From contig JBAMJV010005532.1 of NCBI GenBank assembly GCA_037951105.1, forward strand, positions 1 through 64,000: a stretch of DNA of 64,000 bases, written 5' to 3'. The stretch is from Echinarachnius parma. Lineage: Eukaryota; Echinodermata; Echinoidea; Clypeasteroida; Echinarachniidae. This document shows, in pieces, positions 45,501-55,900 of the stretch; positions within the stretch are counted from its first letter, which is position 1, and every line of letters begins with the position of its first letter. Position numbers and translations under genes: made by a program. The notes beneath the pieces are model-generated. The model worked only from the letters and a program-made list of their open reading frames with translations. It ran no database searches and had not been told where the DNA came from.

Positions 45501-46960
45501 TTATATAACAACATAGTGATTCAGGTTCTGGACATGCATATTTGAGGATAAAGGAGGTACAAAGTGGATAACAGTGTTCAATTCATCGGGGAGCATTTCG
45601 GTATAAATGTGCAGCAGGGTGTAATATACATTTCAATTTATATACAATTTGATTATTCTGGGTATTGGAGACAGGGGATTACAATCATTTAGGATTTGGA
45701 GAGATTGGGATCGATACACAAGTGGTAGTTTACCTTCCAAACTTCCATTCACTGAAAAGATTGTGAGTAAAACAAGATAAAATATAATTAACATAAACGT
45801 AATTGCTGATCATACTACTTTACTGATGTGTAAGATTTGGACAAAACCAAATTTTGTGTAAAACCAGCAGCTAAATGCAAATCATTTACATTGTTGCTAA
45901 AAAATGAAACATACCAGTATGAATGTACATCATAATGTGTTTGGAATACAGAGCTCGAATGATTTGGCCATATCAGTTGGCACTACATGACATTGTCTAT
46001 ATATTATTTGTAATCCTATGTTTTATAGTAATGTCAATTAGTGTAATGCGATTTACATGTCAGAGTAGGAACTATTTTTAGTACATCGAAGTTGAATAAC
46101 AAAACAATGTCTATGTAACTATTCATCATCCTGTTTAGAACTTTGTAATTCTGTAGATGGCAAATGTCGGTAATTATTTCCAATATCTGTGCATATTTCC
46201 TTCTTTTTTGTGTGCACAGACATGACGGACAAACGTACACTTTTAACAAAATTAAAACAATTAACACAATTTTTAATGACGTGTCTCACCTGGAACTTTG
46301 AATACTATTTCGTTGACATCGGCGTTGATGGTGTACTCGGCCATGCTGGTCGTCGTCGTCTTGCACTGGTAGATGAGGAGGACGGGGGCGTCCGTCTTGA
46401 GGAATGTTATGGTGCTACCGACCTCGTTCGTGAGCAGTTTGGCGTGGTACATATAGTTGACTCCCCAAACGCTGGAGAAAAACAAAACACCAATGGAAAA
46501 CGATTAATTACCAGTTATTACAACAAAATAAAAATGTAGGTATTTGGTAACGATGGTAATATATTGTGTTGGTGATGTTGACTCCCCACACGCTGAACAA
46601 AAGCATCAACAACAAAATATGATTGCATTAATACGATTAATAGAACGAGTATAAGAACCGGTTGGGCCAATCTCTTTAGTTTTAAACCACTCGTATGTAT
46701 CCAGTGACATTAGTAAAATTGCGTATCAATTTTGATGGTGATAAGAATGATCGTGAGCATTGAGGATATGGTAGAGGTGGTGATGGATGTGGTTGCAGTG
46801 GTGTTGGTGTTGGTGGAAATCGTGGTGTTGGTGATGTTGTTGTTGTTATGTTGTTGTTGTGGTTGTTGTTGCTGTTCTGGATGATGATGAGGAGGAGGAG
46901 GAGGAGGAGGAGGAGGTTGAGGAGGGGAAAACGAGGAGAAGGAGTAGGTGGATGTTGATT

Positions 46961-46993
<33 letters not shown>

Positions 46994-49900
46994 TTGATGA
47001 TGATGATGATGTAGAAGACGACGATGATGATGATGATAAAGAAATGGATGTTCACAGTTCAGAACAACAACAACAACAAAAGGCACTTTCTACCAACATA
47101 ACATCACCCATATCATAGCCTTACTGTCTGATTCTCGATAAAGGTTTATTCATCCGAGCAGAACAATTCTACTTACTTTATACCCGTGTGCTTGGCGATG
47201 GCGGTGCAGTCATCATTGAAGCAGGTGCGGACGGTGACGAGCTGCATTCCAGGCCAGATCATTCCCGCTGCCCACCATGTGAAATGCTCGGCGCGGTACA
47301 CCCAGATAAGACCGCCCTGCGGGTCCTCCTCGACCGTTCCAACTCCGTCCTGCACCCACAGACCTGTTAAAATGAAGTTCATTATTTATTTTAAAGGGGA
47401 CCACCAGGCAAAGGACAACACATTATTATATGTTTTGGTACCGTTTTGTGATATCAAATAGATACCCAACATTTTGCAAAGGGTTGTGTAATTCATAAAC
47501 AAAGCAATTAATATCCACCACTTACGGAACCACGGCTATCTCGTGGTTCCACACGGGCCAGGCATTTGCGAGTGCGCCAATGCAATTCGGGCGTACGTCA
47601 ATAGAATCCCGGATGATTCGTTCGCTCTGCATAGAGCGCCGCTGGCTCTGCTCGCATAATAGTCTGCGCATTCAGACCGCATGACCGCATGGCTGAGAAT
47701 GGTGATGCGTTTTCCAATTATATATTTTTTTCTGAAAACATATTTTTGTGAACTTATTGAAGGAATGGAATACTAAAGATGTTACCTTTCTATAAAAAGA
47801 TTATTATTTTTGGGTGGTGGTACCCTTTAAGTAATGTTATTTTGCTCACACACCATTCGTACACATATAAAGCTTATTTGGCAAAAGGTTTCCAAGGGGA
47901 GGGTGGGATATACATCTTATTGGAAATGTCTGCATTTAGTTGCACATTATATTGCTTGTATTATTAATATCATCTTTAACTTGTTTACTTTTTTGTGTGA
48001 TGTTCTTTCTAAAATAAAAAGATCATGATAGACCCAAAATCTAACTACCCAGTGAACGCGTGTTGTATAAGGAGATAGAGTATGTGGGCTATATAAAACG
48101 GCATTGCAAACATGGCAAAAGCCTGAAATGCATTTCCTACATTATATCCCGCAATGTAAAGAGACTGTGGCGAATGCACTGTCTGTGAAAGTTGCAACTG
48201 ACACTTCAGGGTTTAAAACCGACAGCCGCTTCGTGTACTTCTCAGAATAAAGCCTCTAGTCGAGCATCCCTCAATCATTGCCAGAATCATCCCGCCTTTC
48301 CGCCTTGTATCCTTGCGTAATTCCTCATATCCTGACAACATCCTCGATTGCAATGTGTTACCTGTTATATATCATGTTAGTATCATCTTCATGCTGTCCT
48401 CCGTTTGACCTTTTAAGAACTAGATTTCTTTTCTTGTTTGTCCCGGGACCATTGGGGACTTGGAATGATCTCTGTTTATCACTTCCCAGACCCTTAGGAC
48501 CCTTAATGCTTATAGGATGAGGTCTGTTTATCAATACCATTTGTACACGTCTAGGGCCAGTGGAGTAGAGCTGGTCGGACTGATTCGTTGGGGGAGGGGG
48601 GTACGCCATATTTATGTATTCATTTATTTTGTCACAGATCTTCCCAATAATGTGTGTTTACTTATAGTTTTGGCAAAATGTTTGGGGAAGGGGGCACATA
48701 CCCCCCCCCCCCCCCCCTTCCTCCTCCTGTAGCTATGACACTGTCTATCGCTGTATCCGCAAAATGACTTGCTTCTCGAATATGTCAAGGGAGTTTCCAA
48801 GAGTCGATAAACATGGTACAGCGCAAATGTCGTGTTTCTTTTGATCACTTCCGATTTCTTCCCTAAAGGCCCAGTCCCATACTGACGATTTTCACGGCGA
48901 ATCGCAACGATTTGACGTTCGTCGAGAAAATCGTCACACAGGACACGACTAGACCCACAAATGCAGTACGCATTGGTACGAATCTAAGGCAAGCCGTTGT
49001 AACTATTTCTTGATATCAAGAATTACCAATGCTTAACAACAGAAAAGTATTTCTTGATATCAAGAATGCATTTCTTGATATCAAGAATTACCAATGCTTA
49101 ACAACAGAAAAGTATTTCTTGATATCAAGAACTCCATTTCTTGATATCAAGAAATAGGAATAAATGTTAAAAACGGCTTGCCATAGATTTGTACCAATGC
49201 GTACTGCATTCGTGGGTCTAGTCGTGTCCAGTGTGGCCTTTAGGTCGTGGTGCATCGTATTACATCGTATCGGTTCTTCCCCAAAACCATGGGCGTATAC
49301 AGATCTGTCATTGATACCCATTCAACTGGGGGATGATCTATTCATTCATCCCCCCCTGATGAATAAGTAGTACGTAAATCGCTACGCCCATGCCCAAAAC
49401 CGTGGCTAAAGTCGAGTCGATTCGTTCTAGTAAATCTTTGCGAGTCGCCGTAAAAATCGTCAGTATGGGACTGGGCCTTTAACATATTGTTACCCTTTCA
49501 TACCATACTCGGTCATGGCGGTATTTCGTCTATAAATTATAGTCTATTTTACTCTAGCTCTAAATTGTCGTTCATCCCAGGACATATGTTCCTCTTCATA
49601 ATACAGTCGGACCTCTTTTAGCATCCACCTGTCTAGAGTAGCCATCTGAAATATATATATATATTTGTCGCTGAGAAACCCTTTATAAAGTCGCAAGATG
49701 TACAGCTGAGAAACTTGAGGAAATAGTTGACGTTGTCACTACAATATCTATACTTGTGTATAATGTTATTGCTGACAATTTATAACAAAATGAGTGTTGG
49801 GAATCCAGAAAATATAAATATCAGACATATCAAATTATTGCGGCTTAATCAGGCTTTTGTGATAAGAAGTCAATATTATAGCAATGCATCGATTGAAGTG

Positions 49901-52900
49901 AACAATTTTCACTATACAACTCGATGCTAAAATCCATTTTAGTGTTTATTGAAACACTCTATATACAGAGGAACTACTAGCTGGCACTCGGGCAATTCCG
50001 TGTTTATGATAATCGATGTCCGTTTTGTGGACGAGTTTGATGACAAAGATTCTTACCGATAGCTTCGTCGAAGTACCAGGCCGGGACCCTGTCGCCGGCT
50101 GAGATGGTGTCGAACCGGTCAGCGATCGGGATGCGGAGGGTGGCGGGCTCGGTCAGCTCGACCTTCTTGTTCCCATCGGACGTCCTCACCTCGACCTCGG
50201 CCATCGCGAACGCCTCCATGCGACCCATGGTTCCTATGTTCAAGGATGATAGTACGGAGAATGAGATTGAGAGGTGTACAATATTAAAAAAGATAATTAC
50301 ATCAAAGTAAGACGTGAAAATAATAATAATATTGATAATATTCCTTTCTTATAAACCGCAATCTTACAATAATGTCTCAATGCACATACGTATATAAAAT
50401 TCTAATAGAGCAGCCCAGCCAATTCATCAATGTTAAATTTGTAAAAAGATACCAGTAGCCAAATGCTCCGTAATAATATTATTATATTAAACTTGTTAAA
50501 AACAAAATCTGAATCACAATACTGAGTCGGTTGTGGTATACTGTATATCAACAATGCTCATGATGATGATGACCATGATGGACCTACCTGGCTCAATCAA
50601 TGCTGCCAGCTCCGGCGCAATCGCGACAGCATTCGGATCCGAGACGTCAATCGTTCGTACATCGAGCTTGATGTTTGTTCCATCAGATACATTCAGGCCA
50701 CCTTTAAGTTTGACAAAAAAAGAAAATAAAGCAAGGGAGTTAGTATGTACAGTATTACTATTTATTAGTCCTAACATAATTCAGCCATTATGTTGTGTTT
50801 AATATTGATGTTGTTGTTGTTAACTTAATCCTGGTAAAAGTGCGCTTACTGAATACTTACACTGCATGTGTGCACAACACGACTATATAGTACATTACTT
50901 TTTAAGGTTTTATCCAATCAAAATGTAGTTCGTTTGAATTATTAAAAAAAAACATGAAAATAGTACCGGTACTAATAATGTTGAATATAAAGTGATTTGT
51001 ATTATTATTATAAATTACTTATACGACAAGTTAGCTAGAGTTGATAGATGAGAAATTAATATTATCGAAGATATTGCTGTTTTAAAGTAGCCTACCACAG
51101 AAAGAATATTATTTTACAACAAATAATTGCACGAAATAAGGAAATATGTAGCACAAAGTAATTCACAAACTGGATAAAACAATAATTTAAACCAGATAAA
51201 AGTGATATAACTTACTGTTGGTTGGGATCTCCACGTGAAGTTGTCCACCCGGTGTGTTCGGGTCGGCGAAGGAGAAGGTTCGGCTGGTCGGGAGCGGGTA
51301 AGGGAACTCGGCACCATCGTTGTGACTGCTCAACGTTAGAGTTACAAGGTTATCTGTTGGAAGTCAAAGATAAAAGTTGTTTTTTAACTATTGTATCAAG
51401 AAAACTGTAATGTACACATTCTGGTTGATAACAATTTGTTATCATGTTATAGTATACCCTTCAGTCACTGTCAGTGGTTCACCAGGGTTGTTAGGTTCTG
51501 CGAAAGAAAAGGTTCGACTGGTTGGGAGCGGCGGGAAACGGAACTCGGCACCATCGTTGAGACTGCTCAATGTAAGCGCTATAAAGGTTATATGTCGGAA
51601 GCATAACAAAAGACATAAGTATTTTTCACTGATTTCTACAATAAAATAAGTAACACAAATATTGGATAACAACAATTTCTGATCCCGTTAAATAAATCTT
51701 TAGTCACAAGTATCACATGTATCGATGTACTCTGCTGCTATCATAGCTTAGGCCTCTACATCCGTCGATAAATATTGTGATCCACAGATCGTTCATATTT
51801 AATTATGTCCTCAATCAAACTGCCATTTCCTTGCAAGTCAATATTAATTGCTTTATTGTTTTAAATTTCAAATTTAAAGGAGTCAGTCAAAAGAAACTTG
51901 GCAGGTTGAATGGAGAATGGGGCAATCGTTAATCAAAATTACTCCTCCTTCCGTCGCCAATTTTCAATTAGCCTGGTCATCTCAATCCAAGGACACATTC
52001 ACACCCGTTTAAAGGCCCGGTCACATATCACCGGATAGCGTAAAGGGATGTCCGACCGAATATAACATTTGCGAAATCAAATTATCCGGTGATGAAAGTC
52101 GTCTCCAATGCCTCATGCACAAAACATTCCGCCGGATATAGAACAACGTACATCGTACATCGCCTGACAAGGAACGGGCAAGAAAAGGCATACGAACGGA
52201 GACGAGCGGATTGAAGGTGTTACTCTCCGTCGGGCATCCGTTTACGCTATCTGGTGATATGTGACCGGACCTTTAAGGTCCCTAATTGTCCTACCAAATA
52301 CGATTCCATTTAAATGACCCATTTGGGAATGGGAGGTTGAGACTTTTTTCACACCAAAGACTAAACGACCGGAAAGGGTGATGAGCCGATGATATTCAGG
52401 GATTCATATGAAATGTATCTATACATAATTATATCGTCATCTGTTTCGCAAGACATTGATTTAGTCTCCTCTCTTCACGTTTTGTATGTGCCTATTGACT
52501 ATGTAATTATGATTAGTTTATACACTACTCACAAAAAGTTAGTCCCCCCCTAGCATTTTATCATATCTCTCAAAAAGTATTTTACCGATTTTGATCATTC
52601 AAACGGTAATGGATATGAAATCGTCTTCCGCAAAAAAATGAATGGTATGTGTCTGCCAAATGATGGCATTGTTGTGAAATCATGCATTTTATGACAAAAG
52701 GTGTGAACTAAAATCTTGCACTTTTGTGATTTGTGTCAGCTTTTACACGAATAACAAGAGAATCACGAATGTTTCTGAACTTTCAAGCACCAATTATTGC
52801 ATGTCACTCTATGTTTTACTTTTAATAAGCATCACAATTAAAACAGGACATGACTTGGGCCACTCTCATCCCAAACAATTTCATATTGAAAGGCCTATTG

Positions 52901-55900
52901 TTTTTAAAAACATGTTTTTGAAAAATGGTTCCACTAAGAACAATGCAGCAGTAGTACTGAATTACATAACAGATTTGTGTATTAGGCCAACTCCAATAAA
53001 GATTAAAACAGGACATGACTTTGGCCACTATAATCCCCAACAATTTCATATTGAAAGGCCTATTGTTTCAGAAAAATTCATGTTTTTGAAAAATGGTTCC
53101 ACTAAGAACAATGCAGCAGTAGTACTGAATTACACAACAGATTTGTGTGTCGGGTCATCTTCAATGAAGATGCTTACTCGTATAAAAAATGTACACAATA
53201 TGCCATATAAAACTTAAAGTGCAACCTCTTTTTTAACACTTTGTATCAGAAAATACATTTTTTAATGGTAAAAACGTAATTCTATGTCAACAATATTTAT
53301 TGGAGTTGGCCTAATTCACAAATCTGTAATGTAATACAGTACTACTGCTGCATTGTTCTTAGTGGAACCATTTTCCAAAAGAATGCATTTTTCTGAAACA
53401 ATAGGCCTTTCAATATGAAATTGTTGGGGATTAGAGTGGCCAAAGCCATGTCCTGTTTAATTGTGATGCTTATTAAAAGTAAATCATAGAGTGACATGCA
53501 ATAAATGGTGCTTGAAAGTTCAGAAACATGCGTGATTATCTTGTTATTCGTGTAGAAGCTGACACAAATCACAAAAGTGCAAGATTTTTTTTCACACCTT
53601 TTGTCATAAAATGCATGATTTCACACCGACAATGCCATCAATTGGCAGACACATTCATTTTTTGCGTAAGAAAATTCCATATCCATTACCGTTTGAATAA
53701 TCAAAATCGGTAAAATACTTTTTGAGATATATGAAAAAATGCTAGGGGGGACTTACTTTTTGTGAGTAGTGCATATACAATACATATCATCCTACAATGA
53801 TGATGATTTCTGGAAATATTATTAAATTATTTTGAAGTTGGTGATTTGAGTTGTTTTGGTAAAATATCTTAATGGGACTTACTTTCATCGCTGCGGACAT
53901 CGTACGTGGTCGACGTCGTCAGGTGTCCCTCCTTGGACGCGACCACGATGATGCTGGCGTCGTTGGGCACGGGAAGTTTGGCGACTCCGTTGTCGAGGGT
54001 GAACGTCATGGCGAACTCGTTGGCTCCTCCGGTGCGGACGTCGAAGGCCCGAATCTGGACCTGGGGGATTGGAGCGCCGCCGACCTGGTCGACGACGAGC
54101 ACGGTTACGTCGACGTTGGACGCTGTCGAAGCAAAAATAAAACAATAATATGATTATTGTGACGACGTTCTTTCTTATTTTTGGTGAAACGTTTTGCTGA
54201 TTGTCTTGCTGAAGTTCTTGCTGAATATGATTCCTACGTATAGATTTACAATAAGTGCGGCAGTATTTTGGACTGTATTCATTATTGTTTCTCCCCACAT
54301 GGCGGCAATTGCATCCCTCACCATGATACCCCACCCTCATAGGCGTAGGAGGCTGGGGGAGGGGGAGGGGGAGGGGGGGCTGCAGCCCCCCTGTTTTTTG
54401 TTCTTCTCGTGAATACGGCCATATTCGGGCAAAACGCACCTGAAATTCGGGCAATTCATGTCACATTCGGGCAAAATCACGCCATATTCGGGCAAAATCA
54501 TATATTATATTTGGGCAAATTATGTTACATTTGGGCAGTGTCATGTTATTTTTGAGCAAAACCGTTTCACATTCGAGCAAAATCGTGTTATTTTGGACTA
54601 AACAATTGAAAACATGTCATTTTGGGGCATCAAAGAGGGCGAGGACATTTTTTTATTTTGTATTTGCTTGTCAGGTAAAAATTTGAAAATTTGGGCAAAA
54701 GCCAAAAGATTTCAGCCCACCTGAGAAGAATGTGCCCAATTCCCACCCTCTTTAGCTACGTGACTTGCCATGGAGCATGACTAGTATCCTGGTGCAGAGG
54801 CATAGCGTGGTCGGACCATTTACTGTAGTTATTTGTAAATAATTAGACTACTTTATTTATATATTTATTCATCTCCTCTTATTTGCTTTTTTGTGTGTGT
54901 TAGATTCATGCAAACTAATTTGGGGGCGGCCCACTCCAAGTGTTTCTTTATTTCTAAAGGTTTCTCCTCTAAATGTTTTTGCATTGTTTGTGTCAAATTA
55001 TTGGGGGAAGGTGCCCCCAGTGCCGCCCCCCCCCCCCCCCCCCCCCATAGCTACTCCACATTCCTGATGCGCAGTCATTCACCTTATTTTGACATTCACT
55101 ATCAAGTGTTTCATTGACAGTAGCTCACTTCATGATGCTAATCGCATGAAAGGGTGGCGGAGCTAAAGTTTACTAAACAAACATCTAAAACAAAAAAGGT
55201 CTGCGCTCCTAATTCGCCTCTTCGCAGGTTTTTTTTTCTTCTGACAAGCCAGAGAAAAGGAGTCCTTACATGTGTAAACATCTTAACCTTGCTTATAATC
55301 ACTGTTTTATTTACGAATTAGAAATAAAAATCAATTGGATTGTTTTATTACATTATTATTATTAATTTGTTGATGTATTTATTAATCTATGTTTAAGTTT
55401 TTATTTTTATCTTTATCCATTATTTTTCAAATTATATTCAATTTATTTATTTATTGTATTCATAATTGTTTTTATTTTATCTTTATTTATTTGTTCGTTT
55501 GTTTTTTTTTTTTCTTTTCGTTTTGTGTGTGTGTTTTTGTTGTTGTTGTTGTTGTTTTTTTGTTTTTTTTGGGGGGGGGGGGGGGGGGGTGAGGGGGAGT
55601 TGGTGTTGTTGCACACATCATATGGGTTACCCACATACACTTTGTGTGTCCCAAAAGCTACGCCACTGTAGGTTACTACTGACCACACCAATGCTTAGCA
55701 AAGCATTTCGCAACTTACCTACGCAGTCTACACCGTCACCCGAGTATCCGATGGGGCAGGAGGCGCACTCGAACCGCTGGGCGACCCCGCCGCTCTCGTA
55801 GTCGAGCTCTTCGACATCGAGTCTGACATCGCTGCACTTGACCCCCTCGAAGCAGGGTTCATCTTCGCACGTTTCTTCACCTGTGTGTGTCAACATGCAT

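Noticed and set aside
46189-46539. 116-codon plus-strand frame
   Set aside because: Antisense to the supported minus-strand exon 46290-46471, which has proper splice borders.
46682-47086. His/Leu-rich and Ile/Ser-rich open frames
   Set aside because: Products of GTT, GAG and GAT microsatellites.
52726-53217. 163-codon open frame as a gene
   Set aside because: It lies inside a palindromic element, is made of a tandem duplication and shows no domain.
53885-54454. 189-codon minus-strand frame
   Set aside because: Out-of-frame shadow of the FAM171-like exon extended through a G-rich repeat; the splice-consistent frame is the other one.
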